Shown here in pieces: positions 51,956 to 61,928 of a stretch of DNA of 64,000 bases. Each line of letters starts with the position of its first letter. Within the stretch, counting starts at the first letter, position 1. Origin of the DNA: Phycisphaerales bacterium UBA6054 (GTDB lineage Bacteria; Planctomycetota; Phycisphaerae; Phycisphaerales; UBA1924); assembly GCA_002429045.1 (NCBI GenBank), contig DIYM01000085.1:1-64000 (forward strand), in the 5' to 3' direction. The notes beneath the pieces are model-generated. The model had not been told where the DNA came from, did no database searches, and was given only the letters and a program-made list of their open reading frames with translations. The position numbers and the translations under genes were made by a program.

Positions 51956-53137
51956 ATGATGTGGATCCAAACGTGTGCGGTGGCGGCGGTGCTCGCCGGC
52001 TCGGCAGACAACGCCCCAGACAACGCCCCAGCCTGGCGCCCGGGATCGGCGGAACTGTTGCCCCTCGAATCGCTCCAGGGCCGGTCCATGGACGCCGAAC
52101 TCACCGATCTCAACGCCGACGGCATGCCCGACCTGATCGTCGCCAGCGAGTTCGGCCAGAACGTCGTGCTGCTCGCCTCTCGGGCCGGGTCCTTCGCGGA
52201 GTCCACGAACGCGCTGCCCCGCGGGCGCATCCACGATTCCGAAGACATCGCCGTCGCAGACTTCGATGCCGATGACCGCCCCGACATCGTCTTTGTCGCC
52301 GAGGACGACCAGACGAACGAGCTGTACCTGCAGACACAGCCGGGCGTGTTCATCGACGCGTCCGACCGGCTCCCCGCGCCGGGCGGCGTGTCCAACGCCG
52401 TGCTCGCGGTCGACATCGATGCCGACGGCGATCTTGATCTGATTCTCGGCAACGCGGGCGACAATGTCGTACTGCTCAACGACGGCGCCGCGGGATTCAC
52501 ACCCGACCAAGACGGCCGCATCCCCGCGGACGCGCGCACCACCCAAGACATCGAGCCCGCCGACATCGATGCCGACGGCGATACCGATCTCATCATCGCC
52601 AACGAGGACGGCAACCGGATCCTCATTAATGACGGTCGCGGCTTCTTCGACGACGAGACGGACGAACGGCTCCCGTCGATGCCCGACATCGAGACCCGCG
52701 AGATCGACGCGGCCGACCTCGACGCAGACGGCGACCTCGACCTCGTCTTCGCCAACGTCGGCTGGCGACCCGGCAAGGACCCGACCAATCGAGTCCTGCT
52801 CAACGACGGCACCGGCGTCTTCACCGAGGCGGAGAGCCTCCCGCCCAGCGGCGGGAACACCCTCGACACCGAGCTGGCCGACCTCGACGGGGACGGCGAC
52901 ACCGACATCCTCTTCGGCCACAGCCAGTCCGGCCCGCCGGTCCAGGTCTGGATCAACGGCGGCAACGCCGCGTTCAAAGACCGGACCGCGTCGTGGGTCC
53001 CCCAACTCACGCTCGTCCACACCATCGATCTCGAGCCGATCGACCTCGACGCCGACGGCAAGCTCGATCTCTACATCGCGAATCATGTCAGTGCGGACGT
53101 GCTTCTCGTGAACAAACCGGTGAAGAACGCGGGGTGA
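51956..53137 (+). CDS. secreted FG-GAP/VCBS-repeat protein
   Basis: 393 residues. Signal peptide about 1-18. About seven repeats of the FG-GAP type with calcium loops D-x-D-x-D-G-x-x-D (DIDADGDLDLILGNAG, DLDADGDLDLVFANVG, DLDGDGDTDILFG) form a probable seven-bladed propeller. There is no dockerin or PEP-CTERM tail, so it may be free in the periplasm or secreted. The start is ATG 51956 behind GAGGAGG; the next codon is also ATG. The gene ends only three bases from the convergent guaA. Confidence 0.87.
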   Translation: MMWIQTCAVAAVLAGSADNAPDNAPAWRPGSAELLPLESLQGRSMDAELTDLNADGMPDLIVASEFGQNVVLLASRAGSFAESTNALPRGRIHDSEDIAVADFDADDRPDIVFVAEDDQTNELYLQTQPGVFIDASDRLPAPGGVSNAVLAVDIDADGDLDLILGNAGDNVVLLNDGAAGFTPDQDGRIPADARTTQDIEPADIDADGDTDLIIANEDGNRILINDGRGFFDDETDERLPSMPDIETREIDAADLDADGDLDLVFANVGWRPGKDPTNRVLLNDGTGVFTEAESLPPSGGNTLDTELADLDGDGDTDILFGHSQSGPPVQVWINGGNAAFKDRTASWVPQLTLVHTIDLEPIDLDADGKLDLYIANHVSADVLLVNKPVKNAG

Positions 53138-53140
53138 GTG

Positions 53141-54709
53141 TCACTCCCACTCGATCGTCGCGGGCGGCTTGCTGGAGATGTCGTACACCACCCGGTTCAC
53201 GCCGCGGACCTCGTTGATGATCCGGTTGCTGATCCGACCGAGGACCTCGAAGGGGATCCGCGCCCAGTCGGCGGTCATGAAGTCCTGCGTTTCGACGGCC
53301 CGGATCGCCACGACCGACTCGTACGTCCGCCCGTCGCCCATCACGCCCACGCTCTGGACCGGCAGCAGCACCGCGAAGACCTGGCTGGTTTTGCGGTACA
53401 ACCCGGCCGACACGATCTCCTCGAGCAGGATCTCGTCGCAATCGCGCAGCACCGCCAGCTTCGGCTCGGTCACCTCGCCCAGCACGCGCACCGCCAGCCC
53501 CGGCCCGGGGAACGGGTGACGCCACACCAGGCTGTCGGGCAGGCCGAGCACGCCGCCCAGGCGGCGCACCTCGTCCTTGAACAGCTCCCGCAGCGGCTCG
53601 ATCAGCTCGAAGCCGAGGTCCTCGGGCAAGCCGCCGACGTTGTGGTGCAGCTTGATGTTCGCCGCGTTGCCCGAGTGCCCGTGCCCGGATTCGATGACAT
53701 CCGGGTACAGCGTGCCCTGAGCGAGGTATTCGGCGCCCTCGATGTCGTGTGCGGACTGCTTGAAGACCTCGATGAACCGGTGCCCGATGCGCCTGCGCTT
53801 CTCCTGCGGGTCGTCCACGCCGGCGAGGTCGCCCAGGAACTCCGCCCGCGCGTCGGCCACGCGGAGATCGATCTTGAAGTGGTCGCGGAACGTGTGCTCG
53901 ACCAGATCGCGTTCCTTGTTGCGCAGCAAGCCGTTGTCGACGAACACGCACGTCAGGCGGTCGCCGATCGCCCGGTGCAGCAGCGCCGCCACGACCGACG
54001 AGTCCACGCCGCCCGAGAGCCCGCAGATCACGCGGTCCTCGCCGACGCGCTCGCGGATGGCCTGCGCCTGCTCCTCGGCGTAGTCCGACATCTTCCACAG
54101 CCCGTCGCACTTACAGATCTCGTACAGGAAGTTGCGGAACATGTCCACGCCGTGCGGCGTGTGGGTGACCTCCGGGTGGAACTGCACCCCCCAGAACCGG
54201 ATGCCGGGCTCGGTCGACCGGACCGCGGCGAACGGGCAGGTCTTGGTCGCGCCGATCGCTTCCATGCCGCCCGCCTTGAGATCCCTGATCTGATCGCCGT
54301 GCGACATCCACACCTGGGTGTGGTCCGGCACCGCGTCGAAGAACGCCCCGTCGTTCGCGACACCGAGCTGCGCCCGCCCGTACTCGCGGTGGTCGGCCTT
54401 CGAGACATCCGCGCCGAGGATCTTGCACGCGAGCTGCATCCCGTAGCAGATCCCCAGCACCGGCACCCCGAGCCGCAGCACCCCCTCGTCCATGGTGGGG
54501 GCGCCGTCGTCGTACACGCTGGCGGGCCCGCCGGAGAGCACGACGCCCCTGGGGTTCATCGCTTTCAGCTCGTCCGCCGAGATGTCCGGGCGCACCAGGA
54601 GGCTGAACACGCCCGCGTCGCGGATGCGTCGGCAGATCAACTGGGCGGTCTGCCCCCCGAAGTCCAGGACGGGGACAATCTCGTCGTGCGTGCCGTGGTG
54701 GTCGCTCAT
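53141..54709 (-). CDS. guaA: GMP synthase (glutamine-hydrolysing)
   Basis: 522 residues, full length. The N-terminal class-I glutamine amidotransferase has its Cys in [14 protein letters not shown] and His/Glu in [10 protein letters not shown]. The ATP-pyrophosphatase domain has the P-loop [11 protein letters not shown], and the C-terminal dimerisation domain ends with PPATIEWE. It converts XMP to GMP in purine synthesis. ATG 54709 is chosen; the longer frame to 54892 has no homology. Confidence 0.96.
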   Translation of the reverse strand: MSDHHGTHDEIVPVLDFGGQTAQLICRRIRDAGVFSLLVRPDISADELKAMNPRGVVLSGGPASVYDDGAPTMDEGVLRLGVPVLGICYGMQLACKILGADVSKADHREYGRAQLGVANDGAFFDAVPDHTQVWMSHGDQIRDLKAGGMEAIGATKTCPFAAVRSTEPGIRFWGVQFHPEVTHTPHGVDMFRNFLYEICKCDGLWKMSDYAEEQAQAIRERVGEDRVICGLSGGVDSSVVAALLHRAIGDRLTCVFVDNGLLRNKERDLVEHTFRDHFKIDLRVADARAEFLGDLAGVDDPQEKRRRIGHRFIEVFKQSAHDIEGAEYLAQGTLYPDVIESGHGHSGNAANIKLHHNVGGLPEDLGFELIEPLRELFKDEVRRLGGVLGLPDSLVWRHPFPGPGLAVRVLGEVTEPKLAVLRDCDEILLEEIVSAGLYRKTSQVFAVLLPVQSVGVMGDGRTYESVVAIRAVETQDFMTADWARIPFEVLGRISNRIINEVRGVNRVVYDISSKPPATIEWE

Positions 54710-54923
54710 GCGCCTGGCCCTCAAACAACACCGCCGCGCCTGAACCCGACGCGGCGATTCGGTCCGAGAACCCCGCTCGCTCCGAGCGGTGTCCATCGTA
54801 GACCACACGCCCGTCGCCGTACCACGCATCCCCCGCACGAACCCCAACGGCGCAGCGTGCGTATCAACCACGACGCGCCGGGCCGGACCCAACCCGAGGC
54901 CCGCACACGGGATAGCATCGCCG

Positions 54924-55340
54924 ATGCCCCCCGCGCACGATCAACGAGCTATGGCGACGGTTCTGGGTCTCGTGGTCCTGCTGATGCCCGCCGGCTGCAT
55001 CCCCAGCGAGCGGGCCGGCTTCGATGCCGCCAGCCCCTCGCGCCGACTCGACGCGATCGTGCGGGCGTCCGGGCCCGACTCCGACCCCGCCTCCATCGCC
55101 CGCCTCGTCGAGCAGCTCGACTCGCAGGACCCGGCGGCACGCATGCTCGCGATCCGCGCGCTCGAATCACGGACCGGAGAAACAAAGGGGTATATCCATA
55201 CAGATCCCGAATGGAAACGCCAAGTCGCGATCGACCGTTGGATCACTTCCCTTGAAGCGGGTGCGTTCGTTCCCGATACTGTCCCAGAACCGGGCCCGGA
55301 CACTGGCGCAGACGCCCGATCCGCACCGATGAACCCGTAG
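54924..55340 (+). CDS. small lipoprotein with HEAT-like repeat
   Basis: 138 residues from ATG 54924. A lipoprotein signal ([15 protein letters not shown], Cys at about 24) is followed by helical sequence of HEAT type ([39 protein letters not shown]). Similar short HEAT lipoproteins are common in Phycisphaerae. It could bind a protein partner at the membrane. It precedes the anti-sigma gene by 73 bases. Confidence 0.75.
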   Translation: MPPAHDQRAMATVLGLVVLLMPAGCIPSERAGFDAASPSRRLDAIVRASGPDSDPASIARLVEQLDSQDPAARMLAIRALESRTGETKGYIHTDPEWKRQVAIDRWITSLEAGAFVPDTVPEPGPDTGADARSAPMNP

Positions 55341-55413
55341 TGTGTGTCAGCAGCCCCGCCACGACGCGGACCCGTTTCAGCAGCATCCGAGTCAGCGACC
55401 ACCCAACCAGACC

Positions 55414-55950
55414 ATGAGCGAAACGGCCAACACCCAACCACACCTCCGCCTGGAGCTGATCAGCGACCCGACCTACCTCTGCGGGGCGCGCGAGCTGGTC
55501 GCGTCTGTCTCCCGCCGACTTGGGTTCGAGGACATGGACTGCTCGAAGATCGCCCTCGCCGTCGACGAGGCGCTCTGCAACATCATCCGGCACGGCTACA
55601 ACCGGGCGATGGACAAGCCCATCTGGATCTCGCTCTGGCCCATCCCGGGCGACGAGCACTCGGCCGGGGGCATCCGGATCGTGATCGAGGACGAGGCCAG
55701 CCAGGTCGATCCCTCCAAAATGAAAAGCCGCGAGCTCGACGACATCCGCCCGGGCGGCCTGGGCGTCCACATCATCCAAGAGGTGATGGACGAAGCCCGC
55801 TACGAACGCCGGGCCCCGAAGGGGATGCGCCTGACGATGGTCAAGCACGCGCCGCGTCCCGATTCGGCGCCGACGCTCAGCGACGGCTCCTGCTCGGCAC
55901 AGATCCACACCGGCACCCCCGCCGCCCGACCGGGCGGACGCGTACGATGA
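55414..55950 (+). CDS. RsbW/SpoIIAB-type anti-sigma kinase (HATPase_c)
   Basis: 178 residues from ATG 55414. The GHKL ATPase N-box is KIALAVDEALCNIIRHGYN, followed by IEDEASQVDPS and the G-box RPGGLGVHIIQEVMDEARYE. These are the markers of serine kinases that bind sigma factors and phosphorylate STAS antagonists. The STAS protein encoded 36 bases downstream is the expected partner. The gene order (kinase before antagonist) is the reverse of that in Bacillus. Confidence 0.9.
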   Translation: MSETANTQPHLRLELISDPTYLCGARELVASVSRRLGFEDMDCSKIALAVDEALCNIIRHGYNRAMDKPIWISLWPIPGDEHSAGGIRIVIEDEASQVDPSKMKSRELDDIRPGGLGVHIIQEVMDEARYERRAPKGMRLTMVKHAPRPDSAPTLSDGSCSAQIHTGTPAARPGGRVR

Positions 55951-55986
55951 ACCCCTGGGTCCATCCGTTCATGGGGAGCGAGCAGC

Positions 55987-56334
55987 ATGCCAGATTCTGA
56001 CACCGTCGTCGAGGTCCACGCCCCCAGGCCGGGTGTCATGGTGGTCGCCCCCAAGCAGGACGTCGACCTGTCACGCTCGCCCGAACTCCGCAACGCCCTC
56101 CGCAGCGCCCAGGACCGCAGCCCCGGGATGCTCGTGGTGGACCTCACGGACGTGGGATACATGGACTCGTCCGGCCTGGCGACCCTCGTCGAGGCCATGC
56201 GCACCGCCAAGTCCACCGGAGCACCGCTCGTGCTCGCGGGCATGCACGCCAAGGTCCGGGCGATCTTCGAGATCGCACGCCTCGATCAGTTCTTCACGAT
56301 CGTCGACACGGTGGACGACGCGCTCGCCGTCTGA
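55987..56334 (+). CDS. STAS-domain anti-sigma factor antagonist (SpoIIAA-like)
   Basis: 115 residues. The STAS fold has the phospho-acceptor region LVVDLTDVGYMDSSGLATLV, with Ser in DSSG as the likely site used by the upstream kinase. It starts at ATG 55987 and is followed 62 bases later by an MlaE-type permease gene. STAS proteins also act as MlaB subunits of such transporters, so it might serve either partner. Confidence 0.9.
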   Translation: MPDSDTVVEVHAPRPGVMVVAPKQDVDLSRSPELRNALRSAQDRSPGMLVVDLTDVGYMDSSGLATLVEAMRTAKSTGAPLVLAGMHAKVRAIFEIARLDQFFTIVDTVDDALAV

Positions 56335-56396
56335 ACGCCCACGCCCCGGACAGCCCCGCTGGACGCGGGCGCCGATCCCGACGACACTACCCACGG

Positions 56397-57260
56397 ATGG
56401 ACACCCCCGATCCCAACCAGCCCCGGTCTTCGCGGGGGGGCGCGCTGCTCGCCCTGCTGCTGCTGCCGGTCGCGCTGATCGGGCGGCGGAGCATCGGGAT
56501 CGTCGAGCACCTCGGGGGGGTGACCTGGCTGCTGATCGACACCGCACGCTGGTTCTGCCGCGCCGCGTTCGGCAAGAAGTACCGGCTCGGCAAGTCCGCG
56601 ATCGTCAGCCAGGTGATCCGGATCGGCGTGCAGTCGATCTTCATCGTCTCCATCGTGTCGGGCTCGGTGGGGCTGATCCTCGCGCTGCAGCTCGCGCCGC
56701 CGCTGGATGAGTTCGGGCAACGCGACAAAATCGCCAACATCATCTCGGTCGCGGTGCTGCGCGAGCTGGGCCCGCTGATCGGCGCGATCGTGCTGACCGG
56801 GTTCGCCGGCGCGTCGATCGCCGCCGAGATCGGCACCATGGTCGTGTCCGAGGAGGTCGAAGCCCTCGAGGCCCACGCCCTCAACCCGGTGCGCTTCCTC
56901 GTGGTGCCCCGCGTGCTCGCGTCCCTCATCTCGATGACCTGCCTGGGCGTGATCTCGAGCTTCGTCGCGATCGTCGCGGCGCTGGCCGTCTCCGTCACGG
57001 TCCTCCAGGTGCCCTACGAGACCTACATGAACAACATGCTCCAGCAGGCCAAGCAGGTGGACTTCTGGACCGGTGTCTTCAAGGGCGGCGTGTTCGGCAC
57101 GCTCATCGGCATCATCGCCTGCGCCAACGGGCTGAAGGTCTCGGGCGGCGCCGCCGGCGTGGGGCGGGCGACCACCTACACCGTGGTCGAATGCGTCGTC
57201 GCGATCGTGCTCGCCGACCTTCTCTTCACAACGATCTTCTTCGCGCTCGAGCTGTTCTAA
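56397..57260 (+). CDS. MlaE-family ABC transporter permease (lipid transport)
   Basis: 287 residues with five to six membrane helices and the MlaE signatures LRELGPLIGAIVLTGFAGAS, AAEIGTMVVSEEVEALEAHA and VVPRVLASLISMTCLG. The family moves phospholipids between membranes together with an MlaF ATPase and an MCE protein; neither is encoded in this window. The preceding gene encodes a STAS protein, as is MlaB. ATG 56397 follows a GC-rich leader without a clear ribosome binding site. Confidence 0.92.
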   Translation: MDTPDPNQPRSSRGGALLALLLLPVALIGRRSIGIVEHLGGVTWLLIDTARWFCRAAFGKKYRLGKSAIVSQVIRIGVQSIFIVSIVSGSVGLILALQLAPPLDEFGQRDKIANIISVAVLRELGPLIGAIVLTGFAGASIAAEIGTMVVSEEVEALEAHALNPVRFLVVPRVLASLISMTCLGVISSFVAIVAALAVSVTVLQVPYETYMNNMLQQAKQVDFWTGVFKGGVFGTLIGIIACANGLKVSGGAAGVGRATTYTVVECVVAIVLADLLFTTIFFALELF

Positions 57261-57351
57261 GAGACCCGCAAGCGGGCGGCCCCCACCGGAGGCCGCGGGC
57301 GTGGCCCGCCATGTCTCGGGCCCGAGCGGCCGATCCCCGATCCCCGCCGTC

Positions 57352-58329
57352 TCAAAGCCTGTACCCGACCGGGTGCTCGGACAGAGCGTACAACTCACGC
57401 AGCACGGTCAGCGTGAGCAGCCCCGCCGCCGCGAGCCCGCCCATGATCGCCGCCGAGCGCCACGCGCCGACGCCCGCGAGCCAGCCGAACCCGTACACCG
57501 CCGGCCAGAACGCGCCGTACCGAGAGACCTTCTCGCCCAGCTTCGGGCCCGGACCCAGCGCGCGGGCCCTGCGGACAACCTGCAGCGCCAGCACGCCCGC
57601 CGCCACGGTCGGCCAGATCAACGCCGTCCAAGGCACCCAAGCGGGCCACACCGACCCGCCAACCCGCTCCCACGCCAGGACACCCAGCACGCCCGAGCAC
57701 GCAAGCCAGCCGACCAAAGAAAACACGCCCGCCCGCTTCGAGATCGCCGGGCTGCGGCGTCCCAGCGTGTGCGCCAGACCGGCGACCACCAACGCGTGCG
57801 ACATGACCCACCACGACGGGACCAGGAACGTGACCGAGAGGTTCGGCACGATCGCGTGCCCCGCGTAGATCACGCTGAGCAGCAGCATCCCGATCGCCGG
57901 GATGAACTTGCCGAGCACGTTGAACACCAGGATCGCGGCCGACAGGAACAGCGTCGCCAGCACCGCCCCGGTCCCGAACACCGTTGCTCCAAGCACCGAC
58001 AGCAGCAGCGACACCGCCACGATCGACACCCCGGCCTCGGGCGGCAACGCGCCCCCCGCGATCGGACGCGTCGGGCGCAGCACCCGGTCGCGGTGCGCGT
58101 CGAGCAGGTCGTTCAGCCCCGCCCCGAACGCGTACAGCCCGCCCCCCGCCAGCACGCCCCCGCCCAGCAAGAGCCACAGCGGGGTCGCTGCGATCGTCTC
58201 GGGCACCGCCTCTTCCGGCATCGCCCGCGTCCACAGGATCGTCAGCCACACACCGGCCACCGCGCCGAACGCGGTCGAAACCCGCGCCAAACGGATCACC
58301 GGGGCGATCTGGAGGATGAGATCACGCAC
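57352..58329 (-). CDS. UbiA-family prenyltransferase
   Basis: 325 residues from GTG 58329; ATG 58392 would overlap ribH. Eight to nine membrane helices. The first prenyl-diphosphate motif is NDLLDAHRDRVLRPTRPIAG. The second aspartate-rich motif usual for the family is replaced by RRSPAISKR, so the substrate class is uncertain. Possible roles are quinone, haem or glycolipid prenyl transfer. It is convergent with the MlaE gene and divergent from ribH. Confidence 0.82.
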   Translation of the reverse strand: MRDLILQIAPVIRLARVSTAFGAVAGVWLTILWTRAMPEEAVPETIAATPLWLLLGGGVLAGGGLYAFGAGLNDLLDAHRDRVLRPTRPIAGGALPPEAGVSIVAVSLLLSVLGATVFGTGAVLATLFLSAAILVFNVLGKFIPAIGMLLLSVIYAGHAIVPNLSVTFLVPSWWVMSHALVVAGLAHTLGRRSPAISKRAGVFSLVGWLACSGVLGVLAWERVGGSVWPAWVPWTALIWPTVAAGVLALQVVRRARALGPGPKLGEKVSRYGAFWPAVYGFGWLAGVGAWRSAAIMGGLAAAGLLTLTVLRELYALSEHPVGYRL

Positions 58330-58373
58330 GTGGGCATCGTATCGCCGCCGGGCCCGACCTACGATCCCCGTCC

Positions 58374-58931
58374 ATGACCGCCCAAGCCCCATCCCGCCCC
58401 ACGCACCCCGTCGCGATCGTCGTCTCGCGGTACAACGAGACGATCACCGGGGCCATGCTCCGCGGCGCCATCGAGGCCTACGCCGCCCGAGGCGGCGACC
58501 CCACGAGCCTCTCCATCGTCGAAGCACCCGGGGCCTACGAGTTGATCGCGCTCGCCAACGCGGCCGCCGAACGGCACAAGGCGGTCGTCTGCCTCGGCTG
58601 TGTGATCAAGGGAGAGACGCCCCACGACGAGCACATCGCGCGGTCCGTCGCGATCGGGCTCGCCGACATCACCACGTCCACCGGTGTCCCCGTCGCGTTC
58701 GGCGTGCTGACCACGCTCAACACCGACCAGGCCCAGGCCCGCGCAGACGACGGCAAGGGCAACCCGTCTTCGAAGGGGAACAAGGGTGCCGAAGCCATGC
58801 ACGCCGCCCTCGACGCAGCCGACGCGGTCGGGGCGCTCCGCCACGGGCCCATGCCCGTCCGCCACACCATCGAACTAACCCTGCCCGACAAGGCCGCCGG
58901 CGACGACGCGCTCCGCGGTGCGAGCACCTGA
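58374..58931 (+). CDS. ribH: 6,7-dimethyl-8-ribityllumazine synthase
   Basis: 185 residues. Key sites: VSRYNETITG (RYN substrate loop), VEAPGAYELI, GCVIKGETPHDEHI (His of the active site), FGVLTTLNTDQA. It catalyses the penultimate step of riboflavin synthesis. The C-terminal 30 residues (KAAGDDALRGAST) extend beyond the usual end. It is followed one base later by nusB, a frequent pair. Confidence 0.94.
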   Translation: MTAQAPSRPTHPVAIVVSRYNETITGAMLRGAIEAYAARGGDPTSLSIVEAPGAYELIALANAAAERHKAVVCLGCVIKGETPHDEHIARSVAIGLADITTSTGVPVAFGVLTTLNTDQAQARADDGKGNPSSKGNKGAEAMHAALDAADAVGALRHGPMPVRHTIELTLPDKAAGDDALRGAST

Positions 58932-58932
58932 C

Positions 58933-59403
58933 ATGGCCACACCCCGCGACATCCGACGCCTCGCCCTGCTCGCGCTCTACCAGTTCGATGCCTTCAAAGG
59001 CGAAGAGGCCGATGCCATCCGCGGCTCGCTCGATCATCTTGAGACGCTCGAAGAAGAAGGCCTGACCTTCGCCGACCCGAACCGCGCGTTCACAGACGCC
59101 GACAAGGACAAAGCCGTCGAGATCGCCCGCGCCGCGTGGGGCAACCGCGCCGCCGCAGACGCGGTCTTCGCCGAACTCGCCCCGGAGTGGCCCGCCCACC
59201 GCATGCCCGCGGTCGATCGCGCCGTGCTGCGCCTCTGCCACCACGAGATGCACGCGGGCTCGCCCCCCAAAGCCGTCGTCAACGAGGGCGTGGAACTCGC
59301 CAAGCAGTTCTCGACCAAGGAATCGCCCGGCTTCGTCAACGCCCTGCTTGACAAGGTGCTCAAGCGGGTCCTCGCCGAGCAGCCCCGGGCATCGACCGAC
59401 TGA
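58933..59403 (+). CDS. nusB: transcription antitermination factor NusB
   Basis: 156 residues from ATG 58933. The NusB fold starts RRLALLALYQFDAF and ends with the conserved VDRAVLRLCHHEM, VVNEGVELAKQF and GFVNALLDKVL. It binds boxA RNA with NusE in rRNA antitermination. It is coupled to ribH and ftsY with minimal gaps, which suggests one operon. Confidence 0.93.
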   Translation: MATPRDIRRLALLALYQFDAFKGEEADAIRGSLDHLETLEEEGLTFADPNRAFTDADKDKAVEIARAAWGNRAAADAVFAELAPEWPAHRMPAVDRAVLRLCHHEMHAGSPPKAVVNEGVELAKQFSTKESPGFVNALLDKVLKRVLAEQPRASTD

Positions 59404-59415
59404 TTGGACCGAGCG

Positions 59416-60339
59416 ATGGCCCTCTTCAAATCCATCACAAGCCGTCTCCGCAAAGGGCTCTCCAAGACCCGCGACGCGCTCGCGTCATCGCTCCGGTCGG
59501 TCCTCAGCGGACGCACGCTCGACGACGCGCTGATCAAAGAGGTCGAGAAACGCCTGATCCAGTCCGACGTCGGGGTTGCCGCCACGCGTGACCTGATCGA
59601 ATCCATCCAGACCGACTACAAGGCGGGCAAGCTCACCAGGGGCGAGGACGTCATCGAACACCTCAAGAGCCGGCTCAAGAGCATGTGGCCCGAAGCCGAC
59701 CGCACCCTCAACACCGCCGAGACCGCGCCGACCGTGATCCTCATGACGGGCATCAACGGCGTCGGCAAAACCACCTCCATCGCCAAGCTCTGCGCCCAAC
59801 TCCGACGCGACAACAAAGCCGTCCTCCTCGGCGCGTGCGACACGTTCCGCGCCGGCGCGGTACGCCAACTCGAGATCTGGGCCGAGCGCCTGGGCGTCGA
59901 GGTCGTCAAGGGGCAGCAGGGGGGGGATCCGGCGTCGGTCGCGTTCGACGCCGCGGCCGCCGCCAAGGCCCGCGCCGTCGACGTCCTCATCCTCGACACC
60001 GCCGGACGCCTCCACACCCAGGCCGGGCTGATGGACCAGCTCACCAAGATCCGGCGCGTGGTCGACAAGCAGGTCCCGGGCGCCCCGCACGAGGTGCTGC
60101 TCGTCCTCGACGCGACCAGCGGCCAGAACGCCCTCCGCCAGGCCGAAGAGTTCGGCAAAGCCGCCGGCGTGACCGGCATCTTCCTCAGCAAACTCGACGG
60201 CACCGCCAAGGGCGGCATCGTCGTCGCCGTCCGTCACACCACCGACATCCCCGTCAAGTTCATCGGGCTGGGTGAGACCCCCGACGACGTCGAACCCTTC
60301 GACCCCGAAGGGTTCATCGACGCCATGTTCGCGGAGTGA
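59416..60339 (+). CDS. ftsY: signal recognition particle receptor FtsY
   Basis: 307 residues from ATG 59416 (TTG 59404 is in frame). N domain about 1-95, then the SRP GTPase G domain: GINGVGKTTSIAKL, DTFRAGAVRQLE, DTAGRLHTQ, SKLDGTAKGG and GLGETPDDVEPF. The acidic A domain of E. coli FtsY is absent, as in many bacteria. It docks ribosome-SRP complexes at the membrane. It is the last gene of ribH-nusB-ftsY. Confidence 0.95.
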   Translation: MALFKSITSRLRKGLSKTRDALASSLRSVLSGRTLDDALIKEVEKRLIQSDVGVAATRDLIESIQTDYKAGKLTRGEDVIEHLKSRLKSMWPEADRTLNTAETAPTVILMTGINGVGKTTSIAKLCAQLRRDNKAVLLGACDTFRAGAVRQLEIWAERLGVEVVKGQQGGDPASVAFDAAAAAKARAVDVLILDTAGRLHTQAGLMDQLTKIRRVVDKQVPGAPHEVLLVLDATSGQNALRQAEEFGKAAGVTGIFLSKLDGTAKGGIVVAVRHTTDIPVKFIGLGETPDDVEPFDPEGFIDAMFAE

Positions 60340-60348
60340 GTGAGATCG

Positions 60349-60765
60349 ATGTCAATCAAGTCCTATCTTGAGAAAGACATCGGACTGCCTACCAAAGATC
60401 GCCGTGATGTCGTTCGGGCCGCCTACCGCGCAAAGAACAGGTCGGCCAAAGCGTTCAGCCGTGAGTCGTTGCTCTTCGTGGGTGCGATCCTGCTCGCGGT
60501 TGTAGCCTTTGCTGTAGTGAGTGTGCTCTTGAGCGTGGCGGGCATCGGATTGCCCCGGATTCTCACGCATGCAGTTGCTGGTGGGTCGGCGGCCGCTATC
60601 ACGTCGGTGGTTGTCGCGTACCAAGTCAAGCCATACGTATACGCCGAACTCCGCGCCCGCGGCTACAACGTCTGCCCCGAGTGCGGCTACCTCCGCACCG
60701 GTCTCAACGACACCGCCCCCTGCCCCGAGTGCGGAAGGGTCATCGAACCCGAACGACAGAACTGA
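60349..60765 (+). CDS. small membrane protein with C-terminal zinc ribbon
   Basis: 138 residues from ATG 60349, 9 bases after the ftsY stop (an in-frame GTG touches it). Two hydrophobic helices at about 42-66 and 75-93 (LLFVGAILLAVVAFAVVSVL and AVAGGSAAAITSVVVAY). The C-terminus has two CxxC pairs (CPECGYLRTGL and CPECGRVIEP), a zinc ribbon of the type often found in planctomycete proteins. Function unknown. Confidence 0.75.
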   Translation: MSIKSYLEKDIGLPTKDRRDVVRAAYRAKNRSAKAFSRESLLFVGAILLAVVAFAVVSVLLSVAGIGLPRILTHAVAGGSAAAITSVVVAYQVKPYVYAELRARGYNVCPECGYLRTGLNDTAPCPECGRVIEPERQN

Positions 60766-60772
60766 TCGAGAC

Positions 60773-61831
60773 TCAGCCCCTCGGCTCGCCCGCCGACTCG
60801 CGCACGACGAGTGATTCGTCCAGCACCACGTCGCGGTGCTCGATCGGCCCGTCGCTCGACAGGCGTTCGAGCAGCATCTCGCCGGCCAGCCGCCCCGCCT
60901 CGGCCGCCGGCAACGCCACCGTCGTCAAAGGGGGGCTGGCCATCTTGCTCGGGAGCTCGTCGTTGAACGACACCACGCTCACATCCGCCGGCACGCCCTT
61001 GCCCATCTTGTTCAGGGCCTGGATGAGGTACGACGCGACGACGTCGTCGAACGCGATCACCGCCGTGGCGCCCGCTCCGATCACACACTCGCGGCAGAAC
61101 GATTCCATATCCAGCCCGAACTGGTCCACCCCGCACGGAGCCCCGAGACCCATGCCCGACAAACCCTCGACCAACGCGCTCTGCCGCTGCACCACCGCCG
61201 CGTGCCGGATACCCCGCGGCGACGGGCGCAGCTGGTCGAGGAAGCAGTACGCGAACTTCTTGTGCCCGAGACCCGCGAGGTGCTCGAGCGCCAGGCGCGT
61301 GCCCTGCCCCTCATCGAACGTCACCGCGTCCCCGCCGGCCCCGGCGTGCCCGTTGATCGACACGTAGGGCAACGCCTGCTGCTCGAGTTCGACCACGTCC
61401 GCCGGATCGCGGACCTGCAACGCGATCGCGCCGTCCACGCGCCAGCTCGGCAACTCGTGCCCGGAGTAGTCGGAGTCGAGGAACGTGGTGCACACATGCT
61501 TGCCCCCGCCCCTGAGCACCCGCACGGCTTCGGACAGCGCCGACCGGTTCACGCCGTCCGACGCCCACCCGACCACCGCGACCAGATTGGTCTTCTTCGC
61601 GCTGATCGATCGGACCATCGGATTGGGGCGATAGTTGAGCTTCTTGGCGGCATCCAGCACCCGCGCCCGCACCTCGGGGCGGACACGGAAGTTCTCGGTG
61701 TACCCGTTGATAACACGCGACGCCGTCGACTCGGCCACGCCCGCCATCTCGGCGACCCGGGCCAGCGTGACACGCTCGGGGGGCTTGCGGGCCGGGTCCG
61801 ACGCCGCGGGATTCGATTCAATCATGCTCAA
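60773..61831 (-). CDS. LacI-family transcriptional regulator
   Basis: 352 residues. N-terminal LacI helix-turn-helix with hinge: VTLARVAEMAGVAESTASRV, VRARVLDAAKKLNYRPNPM. The periplasmic-binding-protein-like effector domain follows (DGAIALQVRD, VSINGHAGAG, AVIAFDDVVASYLI, VSVVSFNDELPSKMASPPLT). The effector is probably a sugar, but no sugar-use genes are adjacent. A perfect 9-1-9 inverted repeat lies about 100 bases upstream. ATG 61831 is used; ATG 61825 is possible. Confidence 0.92.
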   Translation of the reverse strand: MSMIESNPAASDPARKPPERVTLARVAEMAGVAESTASRVINGYTENFRVRPEVRARVLDAAKKLNYRPNPMVRSISAKKTNLVAVVGWASDGVNRSALSEAVRVLRGGGKHVCTTFLDSDYSGHELPSWRVDGAIALQVRDPADVVELEQQALPYVSINGHAGAGGDAVTFDEGQGTRLALEHLAGLGHKKFAYCFLDQLRPSPRGIRHAAVVQRQSALVEGLSGMGLGAPCGVDQFGLDMESFCRECVIGAGATAVIAFDDVVASYLIQALNKMGKGVPADVSVVSFNDELPSKMASPPLTTVALPAAEAGRLAGEMLLERLSSDGPIEHRDVVLDESLVVRESAGEPRG

Positions 61832-61928
61832 ACTGCCTGTCTGGCGGCTGATCAGGCCGCGTGCGGGCTCCGCGGAACCCTGTGCGCTGCTCCCGGACGG
61901 ACAGCCCGCCGGGGCATCCGACAGTATC

